Shown here one piece after another: positions 45,665 through 58,000 of a stretch of 64,000 nt of DNA. The notes under the pieces are model-generated. The model searched no databases. It was not told the DNA's origin and worked only from the letters and a program-made list of their open reading frames with translations. Where the stretch lies: NCBI RefSeq assembly GCF_033100115.1, contig NZ_CP136910.1, forward strand, positions 2,108,001 through 2,172,000, in the 5' to 3' direction. The stretch is from Anaerocolumna sp. AGMB13020 (GTDB lineage Bacteria > Bacillota > Clostridia > Lachnospirales > Lachnospiraceae). The translations under genes were made by a program, and so were the position numbers. The first letter of the stretch is position 1. The number at the start of each line of letters is the position of its first letter.

Positions 45665-46018
45665 TTACCATGGCAAGGATACTAAAAGGATGACTGCTCC
45701 TATGGTGATATAATCGGCTGTTTTAAAAGGTCTTCCAGCGTACCCGGTTCTCTTTTTATGTTTTCCGAAGCCACATAGTTTCATGGCATTGCTGATTGTA
45801 TCAAATCGTTCCAGGCTGGAAAAGATTTCGTAGAAGAGCTGTTCTTTGGTTAAGGCATAGTAATCTGCTAAATGCATCAGCTCTGTTCTGGTTCCATAGA
45901 TTTTACTGCCCTGGTAGGGAGCAAAGAGGAATATTGCTATAACGTTGATTAATAGGAAGAAAAAGATGCTTTCAGGACTGTTGAGACCTGATGGTATTCC
46001 GTTTTTGACAGAGCGCAC
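45665..46018 (-). pseudogene. Internally deleted EcfT-like (energy-coupling factor T) remnant
   Basis: The 117-codon frame has a hydrophobic start, a middle (YALTKEQLFYEI) resembling the region before the core helices of ECF-transporter T components, and a C-terminal part (ISNAMKLCGFGKHKKRTGY, RPFKTADYITI) like the end of EcfT/CbiQ proteins, where xxAMxxRGFG and RTxY are typical. About 100 residues with several helices that should separate the two parts are missing, and no SD precedes the frame. It reads as a leftover of a deletion. No ecfA or substrate subunit is nearby. A small unrelated membrane protein is the alternative. Confidence 0.5.
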
Positions 46019-46162
46019 AGACTAAACTGCTGACAAACATAAACTGCAAGTATTTTTCTATTATATATTTCCTTTACCGGTTTCTTTTACACTTACAATT
46101 TACTTACCCTTCTTCCTATGATAAAATACTTCTAATGATGAGAACAATAGGAGGATAAGGGT

Positions 46163-46642
46163 ATGAAAAAACAAGATTATATCACCTGGGATGAATATTT
46201 TATGGGTATTGCGATCTTCTCCGCTGAACGCAGTAAGGATCCCAGTACCAGTGTTGGGGCATGTATCGTTAGTCAGGACAATAAGATTCTTTCCGTAGGT
46301 TATAATGGAATGCCCATTGGCTGTTCCGATGATGATTTTCCCTGGGAAAGGGACGGCAATCCACTTGACACCAAATATTTCTATGTATGTCATGCTGAAA
46401 TGAATGCCATACTTAATTACACCGGTCCTGATATGAAAGGTGCCAAACTCTATGTAACCCTGTTTCCCTGCAACGAATGCACAAAAGCCATCATTCAGAA
46501 GGGAATCAGTGAGCTGATCTACCTGTCGGACAAATACGCTGATACGGATGCTACGAAAGCTGCAAAACGAATGTTGGATGCAACTGGGACTACCTATAGA
46601 CAATATCAGCCAATTAACAGGGATATTACTCTCTCTTTATAA
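46163..46642 (+). CDS. dCMP deaminase family protein (ComEB-like)
   Basis: The 159-residue protein is a zinc cytidine/deoxycytidylate deaminase. The zinc site is H77-A-E79 (CHAEMNAI; Glu is the proton shuttle) and P-C103-N-E-C106 (FPCNECTKAI). SVGACIV and VGYNGMPIGCSDDDFPW are typical of dCMP deaminases. It would convert dCMP to dUMP for thymidylate synthesis. SD AATAGGAGGATAAGGGT is strong. The amidase gene follows on the same strand, 150 bp downstream. Length is normal. Confidence 0.92.
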   Translation: MKKQDYITWDEYFMGIAIFSAERSKDPSTSVGACIVSQDNKILSVGYNGMPIGCSDDDFPWERDGNPLDTKYFYVCHAEMNAILNYTGPDMKGAKLYVTLFPCNECTKAIIQKGISELIYLSDKYADTDATKAAKRMLDATGTTYRQYQPINRDITLSL

Positions 46643-46792
46643 ATGTTCTTAAGAAATTAATCATTATTCTTAAGTTATTTTTTCTTGCATTCCGGTTTAT
46701 ATATATGGGATGATGATATAGAAGCAGGATTATCTTATGACTGTAATTCAGCTTATATAGATACTAACTTTCAAAAGAGGATCTCATACAAT

Positions 46793-47482
46793 ATGAATGC
46801 CAAGGACAAGCGCCGCAGAAAAAGACACAGAAGAAAAATTATTAATATTACTGCTGTTACCAGCCTCTTCATGATTATGGCTGCAATTGTTGTTATTATG
46901 ATTTTATCGGTACTGAAATACCACCGGGATGCTCCGAATGGTTTTGCCTATTATACCATTGCGCCCCCTCCCATTACGGAGATGTTTCTTACTCCCAATG
47001 ATTATTCCAGACCGGAAGAACCAATTAAAAAGGTTAAAGGTATCGTAATTCATTATACGGCAAATCCCGGCACCTCAGCAGAAGCAAATAGAAATTATTT
47101 TGAGAATCTTAAGTCCCAGACCAAAATCTCAGCCAGCAGTCACTTTGTAATTGGATTAAACGGTGAAATCATACAGTGTATTCCTTTAGATGAAATATCC
47201 TTTGCTTCCAATGACAGAAATGTTGATACTATTTCAATAGAATGCTGCCATCCGGATGCCTCGGGGGAATTTAGTAAGAAGACTTATGAATCCTTGATTG
47301 CCCTTACTGCCTGGTTATGCAGCAAATACAATCTGGAGGAAGAGGATATCTTAAGACATTATGACATTACCGGGAAACTCTGTCCCTTATATTACGTTGA
47401 ACAGGAAGATAAATGGGAAACCCTGAAAAAGGATGTTTTCGCATATATACAAGAAAAGGAAGCTTCAGCCGAGCTGGACTAA
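46793..47482 (+). CDS. Membrane-anchored N-acetylmuramoyl-L-alanine amidase (Amidase_2)
   Basis: The 229-residue protein has a very basic cytoplasmic start (KDKRRRKRHRRK), one TM helix (~16-41) and an extracytoplasmic Amidase_2/PGRP domain: VIHYTANPG (first zinc His), SSHFVIGLNGEIIQCIPLDE, SIECCHP and RHYDITGKLCP (second zinc His and Cys). It would cut the amide bond between MurNAc and the peptide in the cell wall. The frame can be read from a TTG at 46685, but there is no SD there; AGAGG lies 12 nt before the ATG at 46793. The terminator stem overlaps the last codons and the stop. Confidence 0.87.
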   Translation: MNAKDKRRRKRHRRKIINITAVTSLFMIMAAIVVIMILSVLKYHRDAPNGFAYYTIAPPPITEMFLTPNDYSRPEEPIKKVKGIVIHYTANPGTSAEANRNYFENLKSQTKISASSHFVIGLNGEIIQCIPLDEISFASNDRNVDTISIECCHPDASGEFSKKTYESLIALTAWLCSKYNLEEEDILRHYDITGKLCPLYYVEQEDKWETLKKDVFAYIQEKEASAELD

Positions 47483-47497
47483 AGCTTCCTTTTTTTA
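47456..47497 (+). terminator. Terminator overlapping the end of the amidase gene
   Basis: AAGGAAGCTT (47456-47465) and AAGCTTCCTT (47482-47491) form a 10-bp stem followed by TTTTTTATTT. The left arm lies inside the amidase coding sequence. It may also serve guaB, which converges from the other side with its stop at 47503. Confidence 0.85.
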
Positions 47498-47502
47498 TTT
47501 CA

Positions 47503-49368
<1,866 letters not shown>

Positions 49369-49413
49369 AAAAAAATACCCGAAAGACCTTGTCATAAGAC
49401 ACCGTCCCGGGTA
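49369..49413 (-). terminator. Terminator downstream of the DUF6106-like gene
   Basis: TACCCG (49376-49381) and CGGGTA (49408-49413) close a stem that is followed on the minus strand by seven T (49369-49375). Confidence 0.7.
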
Positions 49414-49535
49414 CATTTCTTAAGCTTTCGTTATTACCTATATATATCTGTACTTATTTCTCTGTGCAAAATCTTTTTTGTAATGTGTAACGAATACTCC
49501 ATTGCTTTCGATCAATTAACTGTTAAAGTCAAAGA

Positions 49536-50033
49536 CTAATACTGCACAAGTTTTCTGGGGTTCTTCATCTTGATACAATTTAACATTTTCTCATTCGGCT
49601 CAAATAAGATCTTTAAGTTCTTCTCACCCTGACGATAAATGATTACATAAGGGGTAGTTTCCTTATTGCCGGAAGAGAAATCCTTCACATCGCATTTAAT
49701 ATGATTATAGCTATCCAAAGCATGGGAACCCTGAGGAGCCATTACTTCTACCTGCTCGAAATCAATTTTAAGAGCATTCTTTCTCTTGGATTTACCCATG
49801 ATCTTATCAAAATCCAACTGTCCGTCACAGTATACATACTCATATTCTAAACTAAGTCTCGGAAAGAAATAAAAAATACCTACTATCACGATAGCCGCCA
49901 CAAATAACATGATCTGGTTGCTTAATGATATAATAAATAACAGAACAGCTGCAAATATCAATAATATTCTTATAGCATATGTCCCAGCAGTTTCCTTTCT
50001 CTTGACTCCTGCCTCTGCATATAACTCGTTCAT
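49536..50033 (-). CDS. DUF6106-like membrane protein
   Basis: The 165-residue protein has two TM helices (~22-40 and ~43-60) and a soluble C-terminal domain (SLEYEYVYCDGQLDFDKIMGKSKRK..., VYVII-type strands, KILFEPNEKMLNCIK). This layout is that of the DUF6106 family found in Lachnospiraceae, resembling a bacterial PH-like domain behind two helices. The function is unknown. The frame can be extended to 50168, but GGAGG is spaced seven nt from the ATG at 50031-50033 (MNELYAEAG). A terminator follows ~120 bp downstream. Confidence 0.75.
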   Translation of the reverse strand: MNELYAEAGVKRKETAGTYAIRILLIFAAVLLFIISLSNQIMLFVAAIVIVGIFYFFPRLSLEYEYVYCDGQLDFDKIMGKSKRKNALKIDFEQVEVMAPQGSHALDSYNHIKCDVKDFSSGNKETTPYVIIYRQGEKNLKILFEPNEKMLNCIKMKNPRKLVQY

Positions 50034-50243
50034 TTTTATGCCTCCTAACCTTATTTTATGCCATAATCCTATTATACATTTTGTCAGAATTATAATAACA
50101 GGTTGCTGACCTATCAGCTTTTTTACCGAACGGCATGTCTTTAAGCCCATTATACTAAAAAAACTCACAAAGGAAAAGCCTTAATAGCAAAATAATTCTA
50201 ATATCTTTATAAAAAGTTATAAAAAATTCAAGAAAAACAGTAA

Positions 50244-50290
50244 CTAAAAAAGCTGTTTGAATTCTTGTATTAAGAAATTCAAACAGCTTT
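50244..50290 (-). terminator. groEL terminator
   Basis: A perfect 15-bp stem (arms 50249-50263 and 50276-50290) with a 12-nt loop is followed by TTTTTAG on the minus strand. It lies ~40 bp after groEL. Confidence 0.92.
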
Positions 50291-50331
50291 CTGGTAATTA
50301 TCGTATATTTATTTATTGGAAGAGCTGGAAA

Positions 50332-51966
<1,635 letters not shown>

Positions 51967-52072
51967 CTAAATTATTCTTAAATAATCGTAAACTTCCTAT
52001 CTGGTTAGATACAACCATACACCAAACGTACCAAAAATATTTTGGCAATGTGTGATACGAAATCTTTTATAA

Positions 52073-52360
52073 TTAGTCTTCTACAACAGCAACGATATCG
52101 TTTTGTTTTACAACAATGTATTCCTGATCCTCTAATTTAACCTCAGTTCCGGAATATTTAGAGAAAATAACCTTATCTCCAACCTTAACCTGCATAGTTA
52201 CTTCTTTCCCGTCTACAACACCGCCGGGGCCTACTGCAATAACTTCCGCCTGCTGAGGTTTTTCTTTTGCCTGACCAGGTAAAACAATACCTGATTTTGT
52301 TGTCTCTTCAGCAACAAGCTGCTTTAAAACCACTTTGTCTCCTAAAGGCACTAATTTCAT
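52073..52360 (-). CDS. groES: Co-chaperonin GroES
   Basis: The 95-residue protein is the 10-kDa lid of GroEL. It has KLVPLGDKVVLKQL, the mobile-loop region (EETTKSGIVLPGQAKEK) and VKVGDKVIFSKYSGTEVK. The frame begins two codons earlier (ATG at 52366), but that ATG is only 2-3 nt from AAGGAGG. The ATG at 52358-52360 has the usual spacing (8 nt). It is the first gene of the groESL operon. Confidence 0.97.
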   Translation of the reverse strand: MKLVPLGDKVVLKQLVAEETTKSGIVLPGQAKEKPQQAEVIAVGPGGVVDGKEVTMQVKVGDKVIFSKYSGTEVKLEDQEYIVVKQNDIVAVVED

Positions 52361-52418
52361 TTTCATTTCCTCCTTATGATATCAATATTTCATTAAAAAA
52401 GGCATATTTTGAGTTTTA

Positions 52419-52445
52419 TTAGCACTCGCTTCTATTGAGTGCTAA
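52419..52445. promoter_or_regulatory. CIRCE element (HrcA operator)
   Basis: A perfect TTAGCACTC (52419-52427), nine bases, GAGTGCTAA (52437-52445). This is the consensus operator of HrcA, placed between the groES promoter and SD. It predicts heat-shock induction of groESL. Confidence 0.98.
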
Positions 52446-52456
52446 CCGATAAACAT

Positions 52457-52485
52457 ATATTAGTAAATTTGCATTTATAATGCAA
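52457..52485 (-). promoter_or_regulatory. groESL promoter
   Basis: TTGCAT (52480-52485), a 17-bp spacer and TAATAT (52457-52462) on the minus strand, just upstream of CIRCE. Confidence 0.7.
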
Positions 52486-53004
52486 CTATACTTTCCGCTC
52501 AAAAACAGGTAAAATAGGCAAATACATTAATATAACTCTCAAATAATCCTCTTATCTCATTTTTTCTCACTTTTTTAAAATTTTATCAGAGCATTACTAC
52601 TATTATATAGGAATAATCGTCTCATAGCAATCTTCAATTACATGATTTAACTATTATTTACCACCTATTCAATTCTATTCTATATTTCTTATAGGATAAT
52701 ACAGTCTTATATCAAAAAGTAATCCCAACTTTTTGATATCCTCTTATGACTGACAGAAAAGCACTCGGTTTAGGGCAAAAAATACTTACCTAAATGAAAG
52801 ACCTCCGTTGACCTCTTAGGTAATTAACAATATAATGTCTTTGTTTCAGCAGGTAATTACTGGGTGATTATTTTAGTGTCAGGCAATAAATGAAATAATA
52901 AATCTTAAGGTAATGTTAAGGTTAACCATGTTTAATTGAAAGGTAGGGTTACTATAATGAACTTACAGCTTGAGGGTATGATGAGAAAGAAGAGAGGTGA
53001 AACC
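52486..53004. other. Divergent intergenic region with dyads and a response-regulator-type direct repeat
   Basis: Between groES and the response regulator lie a perfect 12-bp stem ATATCAAAAAGT/ACTTTTTGATAT (52709-52739, seven-nt loop), an 8-bp pair TTACCTAA/TTAGGTAA (52786-52823) and TTAAGGT repeated at 52905-52911 and 52916-52922. The last is an 11-bp direct repeat, the spacing used by OmpR-family regulators, close to the start of the plus-strand operon, so autoregulation is likely. A TATAAT follows at ~52951. The 12-bp stem lies where groES upstream transcripts and the operon leader would not be expected. Confidence 0.5.
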
Positions 53005-53691
53005 ATGAGCAAAACTATTCTGATTGTAGATGATGAGAAAGAAATTCGTGAGCTTTTGCGATTATATATAGAAAAGGAAGGCTATATTGTAATACAAGCT
53101 GAAAATGGATTGGAAGCGCTTAAACAGTCCGCATCCGTGCGAATTGATCTGGCTGTCATTGACATTATGATGCCTGAGCTTGACGGTTATCAGCTAATCA
53201 AAGGGTTGAGAGCGCGCAGCAATCTTCCAATTATCGTTGTGAGTGCCAAAACGGAAAATCATGAAAAAATACTGGGACTTGACCTTGGTGCGGACGATTA
53301 TGTGACAAAGCCCTTTGACCCTTTGGAGGTCACTGCCCGTATCAAAGCTCAATTACGCCGTTATAATGGGGGTACGGGGGATTACGAAACAGATTTACTG
53401 ACAGCAGGCGAACTGAGCTTGGATATTTCCGCTTGCATCCTTCGCTTTGGCAGTGAGACAATCCCTCTTACCGCCACGGAATTTAATATGATGAAGCTGT
53501 TGATGCAAAGTCCCGGCCGCGTATACACCAAACAGCAGATTTATGAAGCTGCATGGCAGGAGGCAACTATTGTGGACGACAATACCGTGATGGTCGCTAT
53601 CAGCAAGCTGCGCAGCAAACTTCCTGACCATGACTCAGTATCCATTGGAACCGTCAGAGGCTTAGGTTATCGTCTGGAGGTGCGTACTTGA
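53005..53691 (+). CDS. OmpR-family response regulator of an ABC-transporter module
   Basis: The 228-residue protein has a receiver (D9-D10, phospho-acceptor D53 in VIDIMMPELDG, VVSAKTE, VTKPFDPLE) and a winged helix (PLTATEFNMMKLLMQSPGRV, DDNTVMVAISKLRSKL). The frame extends 23 codons upstream, but AGAGGTG is placed 5 nt from the ATG at 53005, giving MSKTILIVDDE. Its stop overlaps the kinase start (TTGA). The set regulator-kinase-permease-ATPase in one operon is typical of peptide-antibiotic sensing and resistance modules (BceRSAB/VraFG-like). It probably controls its own operon through the 11-bp direct repeat upstream. Confidence 0.9.
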   Translation: MSKTILIVDDEKEIRELLRLYIEKEGYIVIQAENGLEALKQSASVRIDLAVIDIMMPELDGYQLIKGLRARSNLPIIVVSAKTENHEKILGLDLGADDYVTKPFDPLEVTARIKAQLRRYNGGTGDYETDLLTAGELSLDISACILRFGSETIPLTATEFNMMKLLMQSPGRVYTKQQIYEAAWQEATIVDDNTVMVAISKLRSKLPDHDSVSIGTVRGLGYRLEVRT

Positions 53692-54818
53692 AGAAAAAGC
53701 TTAGTTTTAAAAAAGTCATCATGCGAAGATTCGTAAGCTACATCATCGGAATTGCACTGACACTTCTGCTATTGGAGCTTCTATTCAGTCTGTTTACCTT
53801 AAGTAACGGGATGAACTTCTCAGAACTAGCATCTTCCCCTCTGGCCGAAGGGACGAAACCCCTTCAAATCATACTTTCCGTTATCTGGATTCTTGTCACT
53901 GTCGCAGTTTATTCTATAGGAATTGTCCTTTTTGGGCGCGGAATCAGCAGGAAAATCATGGAGCCCGTTCAAAAAATGGAAGAAGGTTTCAAAGAGGTTA
54001 CGGCCGGCCGTTTGGACACTAGACTGGAATTTGAAACAGAGACGGAATTTGGCGAAATGCGGGATGCCTTCAATTATATGGTGCAAAAGCTGAAAGACTC
54101 GGAAGAAAAACGAATGACAATGGAAAATGAGAGGATGCAACTTTTCTCCCATATCGCACATGATTTGAAAACCCCCATGACAACGATTTCCGGCTATGCA
54201 GGGGCCTTGGCAAACGGTATGGTGGATGACCCGGACAAACAACAGGAATACCATCTGGCAATCAAAGCAAAAGCCGGGCAGATGAACCAATTGATTGACC
54301 AGCTGCTTTCCTACTCCAAGTTGGGCACACCGCAATACCGCATGAATTTTGAAAAGGTAGACTTAGTCGAGCTACTTCGTGCATCTTGTGCCACTTTGTT
54401 TGGCGAAATTGAAAGCAAGCAGATGAACTTGGAACTGCGGCTACCAGACAAACCTGTATATTACCTGGTGGATTCTTTGGAAACTAACCGGGCCATCAGT
54501 AATCTGCTGACAAATGCAATCCGCCATAACCCTGTGGGCAGCTTATTGTCCGTGGGGCTAATGGATGAACCAGGCAGTATTCAGATTCAAATTGCCGATA
54601 CCGGAACAGCTATCCCGAAGGCAATCGCTGGGAATCTGTTCGAGCCTTTTGTTTCCGGCAGTGTTTCAAGAAGTACCAGCAGTGGTACGGGACTTGGGCT
54701 TGCCATTGTGAAAAAGGTGATGGAACAGCACTCCGGTGAGGTCTACGTAGTGGATGCCCCCGCTCCTTTTACAAAAAAGTTTGTCCTGAGCTTTCCAAAA
54801 GCTTCCGGACACAGATAA
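53688..54818 (+). CDS. Sensor histidine kinase of the ABC-transporter module
   Basis: The 376-residue kinase has two TM helices (~13-35 and ~61-85) with a short extracytoplasmic loop of ~25 residues, a HAMP domain (~88-140), HisKA (FSHIAHDLKTPMTTISGYAG, His near 157) and HATPase_c (NLLTNAIRHN, IADTGTAIPK, GTGLGLAIVKKVME). The short sensor loop puts it near the intramembrane-sensing kinases that get their signal from a partner ABC permease, although BceS-type kinases usually lack HAMP. It starts with TTG inside the regulator stop, with SD GGAGGTG at 5 nt. Base composition is richer in GC than genes on either side. Confidence 0.9.
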   Translation: MKKKLSFKKVIMRRFVSYIIGIALTLLLLELLFSLFTLSNGMNFSELASSPLAEGTKPLQIILSVIWILVTVAVYSIGIVLFGRGISRKIMEPVQKMEEGFKEVTAGRLDTRLEFETETEFGEMRDAFNYMVQKLKDSEEKRMTMENERMQLFSHIAHDLKTPMTTISGYAGALANGMVDDPDKQQEYHLAIKAKAGQMNQLIDQLLSYSKLGTPQYRMNFEKVDLVELLRASCATLFGEIESKQMNLELRLPDKPVYYLVDSLETNRAISNLLTNAIRHNPVGSLLSVGLMDEPGSIQIQIADTGTAIPKAIAGNLFEPFVSGSVSRSTSSGTGLGLAIVKKVMEQHSGEVYVVDAPAPFTKKFVLSFPKASGHR

Positions 54819-54906
54819 ACGAAGGGATAAGTGCTAATAGTTTTGTCCTGTGTAATTCTAAAGCAAAACCTGTATACACAAAACATATACAGAAAAGGGG
54901 GTATAT

Positions 54907-57237
54907 ATGTATTATAAAATGATTAAGAATGATATCCGTAAAAGTAAGCTGATTACCATCACAATAACAGCGTTTATCCTCATTGCTGCCATGCTTACTG
55001 CTCTGGCTGCATCACTGACCTTAAACCTGTTCGGCGCTATCGACAATATGCTTCTTTCGTCAAAATCGCTTCATTACATGCAGATGCACACAGGCGACGT
55101 AGATATGGAACAGTTACATAGCTTCGCGGATGCCAATGACAGCGTAGAGGATTATCAGGTATTGGAGTTTCTCAACATCGAAGGTGCGGATATTGTCATC
55201 GGGGAGGATACCCTTGCCGGAAGCATACAAGACAACGGTCTTTGCGTGCAAAGCGAGAAGTTCGACTTTCTGCTTAACTTAAATGGTGATGTCATACATC
55301 CCACAGATGGTGAAATCTATGTCCCCATCTACTACAGGCAGGAAGGAAACGCAATGCTTGGGGATACGGTGACCATCCACGGAATTTCCTTTACCATCGC
55401 TGGTTTTTTGCGTGATTCGGTTATGAATGCGGCGCTGGTAAGCTCCAAGCGGTTCCTTGTGAACCAGGCAGATTTTGAAAGAGTCCGTGTATTCGGGCAG
55501 TTAGAGAATCTTATTGAATTCCGGCTGAACGCGGACGTTTCCTTCCCGGCTTTTGAGGCTGCCTATCAAGGCGCGGGGCTCCCGGCAAACGGCCCTCCCC
55601 CTATCACTTATACGCAGGTGAAGATGATAAATGGTATTACGGACGGCATCATGATTTCCGTGCTGATGCTGATTGGAGCCCTTGTGATCCTAATGGCATT
55701 TTTGTGTATTCGCTTTACGTTATTGGCCAAAATAGAAGAGGATTATAAGGAAATAGGTGTCCTTAAAGCGGTTGGAATGCGAATATCACAGATTAAAAAA
55801 CTCTATCTTATGAAATACGGCGCTATTTCGGGTGCGGCCTGTATGCTGGGTTTTCTGGTTTCCCTTCCACTCCAGGCTCCTTTCATGAAAAATATCCGAT
55901 TGTACATGGGTGAAAGCGGTAACCCGCTACCCGGCCTGTTTTGCGGACTTTTGGGGGCGGCGCTAATCGGCGGGAGTGTCATGTTGTATGTAAACAGTGT
56001 ATTGCGACGCTTCCGTAAAATATCCGCGATGCAGGCGATTCGATTCGGTGCACCACAGGAAAAGTCGAAATCATCCAGAAACTTTCAACTGAATAATAAC
56101 AGGCTTTTTTCCAGGAATATCTTTCTTGGAATCAAGGATATTGTTTCCCGGAAAAAACTGTATGTCACCATGTTGATGGTTCTGGTCGTTTCTTCTTTTC
56201 TTATGGCTGTTCCTCAAAATATCAGCAGCACAATTTCTGCGGAGAACTTTATCACCTACATGGGTATGGGCATTTGTGACGTAAATATCGGGGTGATGCG
56301 AACACAGGTAGAGGACGTACTGGGAAAAGCGGCGGAAGTTGCTGACATGCTGGCAAAGGATGAGAATGTTGAAAAGTATGCTTTGTTCACCGGTATGATG
56401 TTAGACCGAAAAGCAGACAATGGGACGAAAGAGAAACTGCGGGTGACATTTGGTGACTATTCCGCCTTTCCCATAACCTACTCCAGAGGTCGTGCACCAC
56501 AAGCAGAAACAGAGCTCGCCCTCTCCGTCCTCAATGCCAAAGACCTTAATAAAACCCTCGGGGATGAAATTATTTTAATCGTTAACGGTACAGAAAAACA
56601 CCTGACGGTCTGTGGAATTTACTCTGATGTCACCAATGGCGGGCGAACAGCACAAGCCACTTTTGCCGCAGAGCATGAAGAGATTTTAAGCGTTGGAATT
56701 GCGGTTACCTTTCGCGACCGCCAAAGTGTAAAAGCAGCAATATCACAGTACAGGGAGCAGTTTCTCTTTGCAAAAGTTACCGGCATTAAGGAGAGTATTG
56801 GGCAGATGCTCGGCTCTATGCGAGACGCCATCCGGATTGCTTCTGTTGTTGCTGCCATAGTAACTGTCCTGCTAACACTACTGGTCACTGTGCTGTTCTT
56901 TAAAATGCTGGTGGCAAAAGACCGGTATCCCATCGCCATTCTGAAATCAATGGGCTTCACCAGTGCAGACATACGCTGTCAGTATCTTACACGCTCCATT
57001 ACTGTGCTGGCACTGGGCTTAATCATCGGTACCATTCTGGCAAACACGCTGGGAGAGCTTGTCGGCGTGGCAATCATATCTTCCTTTGGTGCAACTACCT
57101 TTCATTTTATGGTAAATCCCTGGTTTGTCTACCTCGGTTCACCTCTGCTGCTCACAGGTTGCGTTGTCACTGCTACCATGTTTGGAATTTCCGGTATCCA
57201 GGCATTAAAAATTTCACAGCATATGAAGGAGGCTTAA
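54907..57237 (+). CDS. FtsX-like ABC transporter permease
   Basis: The 776-residue protein has an N-terminal TM helix (~16-38), a large extracytoplasmic domain (~40-240), a first FtsX core with three TM helices (~245-365), a linker, a second N-terminal helix (~415-435), a second extracytoplasmic domain and a second FtsX core (~640-770). This duplicated FtsX layout (8 or more helices) is common in MacB-like exporters and lipoprotein-transport permeases, and differs from BceB, which has one 200-residue loop between helices 7 and 8. It would couple ATP hydrolysis by the next gene's product to removal of a peptide or lipid from the membrane. SD AGAAAAGGGGGTATAT precedes the ATG. Confidence 0.88.
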   Translation: MYYKMIKNDIRKSKLITITITAFILIAAMLTALAASLTLNLFGAIDNMLLSSKSLHYMQMHTGDVDMEQLHSFADANDSVEDYQVLEFLNIEGADIVIGEDTLAGSIQDNGLCVQSEKFDFLLNLNGDVIHPTDGEIYVPIYYRQEGNAMLGDTVTIHGISFTIAGFLRDSVMNAALVSSKRFLVNQADFERVRVFGQLENLIEFRLNADVSFPAFEAAYQGAGLPANGPPPITYTQVKMINGITDGIMISVLMLIGALVILMAFLCIRFTLLAKIEEDYKEIGVLKAVGMRISQIKKLYLMKYGAISGAACMLGFLVSLPLQAPFMKNIRLYMGESGNPLPGLFCGLLGAALIGGSVMLYVNSVLRRFRKISAMQAIRFGAPQEKSKSSRNFQLNNNRLFSRNIFLGIKDIVSRKKLYVTMLMVLVVSSFLMAVPQNISSTISAENFITYMGMGICDVNIGVMRTQVEDVLGKAAEVADMLAKDENVEKYALFTGMMLDRKADNGTKEKLRVTFGDYSAFPITYSRGRAPQAETELALSVLNAKDLNKTLGDEIILIVNGTEKHLTVCGIYSDVTNGGRTAQATFAAEHEEILSVGIAVTFRDRQSVKAAISQYREQFLFAKVTGIKESIGQMLGSMRDAIRIASVVAAIVTVLLTLLVTVLFFKMLVAKDRYPIAILKSMGFTSADIRCQYLTRSITVLALGLIIGTILANTLGELVGVAIISSFGATTFHFMVNPWFVYLGSPLLLTGCVVTATMFGISGIQALKISQHMKEA

Positions 57238-57241
57238 CATA

Positions 57242-58000
57242 ATGAATAATATCATTACTGGTAAAAATCTCGTAAAAATCTTTGGCAAGGGTAAAGAACA
57301 GGCAAAGGTATTGAACGAAGTAAATGTAGAAATAGCAAAGGGTGAATTTGTTGCTGTAATGGGGCCGTCCGGTTCTGGGAAATCCACACTGCTGTTCGTG
57401 CTCAGCGGCATGGATGAGCTAACAAGCGGATCTGTTAAATTTGGAGATACCGAACTAGCGAAGCTTCGTGAAAATACGCTTGCGGATATTCGCAAGACTC
57501 AAATGGGTTTTATATTTCAACAGCCCACAATGCTTAAAAACCTGAATCTTTTGGATAATATCCTTCTCCCTGCTACAAATGAAGGCAAAAAAGATAAAGC
57601 AAGTCTTACGCGAAAAGCGAAAATCCTAATGAAGAAAACGGGGCTTGACGGACTTGAGAGCAGGGATACCACGGAAGTTTCGGGCGGACAGCTCCAACGG
57701 GCCGGAATCTGCCGAGCCCTGATGAATAGTCCTAAGATTCTTTTTGCCGACGAACCGACCGGCGCACTCAACTCAAAATCGGCAGAGGAAATCATGGGAT
57801 TGTTGGTGGATATCAACAAAGAAGGCACTGCCATATTACTTGTAACCCACGACGCGAAAGTCGCAGCGAAAGCTGACAGGGTTCTGTTTATGAAAGACGG
57901 AAATATCGCTGCTGAACTTACGCTTCAAAAGTTCAACGACAGGGATACGGAGAAACGAAGGGAAAAGGTACTCACCAGGATGGCGGCTGTGGGTATATAG
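57242..58000 (+). CDS. ABC transporter ATP-binding protein, LolD/MacB type
   Basis: The 252-residue ATPase has Walker A (GPSGSGKST), a Q-loop (GFIFQQPTMLKNLNLLDNIL, as in the LolD/FtsE subfamily), signature VSGGQLQRAGI and Walker B (ILFADEPTGAL). It starts 4 bp after the permease stop, with AAGGAGG inside the end of the permease gene. Together the two form the exporter controlled by the two-component system upstream. Confidence 0.93.
   Translation: MNNIITGKNLVKIFGKGKEQAKVLNEVNVEIAKGEFVAVMGPSGSGKSTLLFVLSGMDELTSGSVKFGDTELAKLRENTLADIRKTQMGFIFQQPTMLKNLNLLDNILLPATNEGKKDKASLTRKAKILMKKTGLDGLESRDTTEVSGGQLQRAGICRALMNSPKILFADEPTGALNSKSAEEIMGLLVDINKEGTAILLVTHDAKVAAKADRVLFMKDGNIAAELTLQKFNDRDTEKRREKVLTRMAAVGI

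Noticed and set aside
46100..46603. Minus-strand 167-codon frame opposite the dCMP deaminase
   Set aside because: It is the antisense of a clear zinc deaminase gene and has no SD or recognisable motif.
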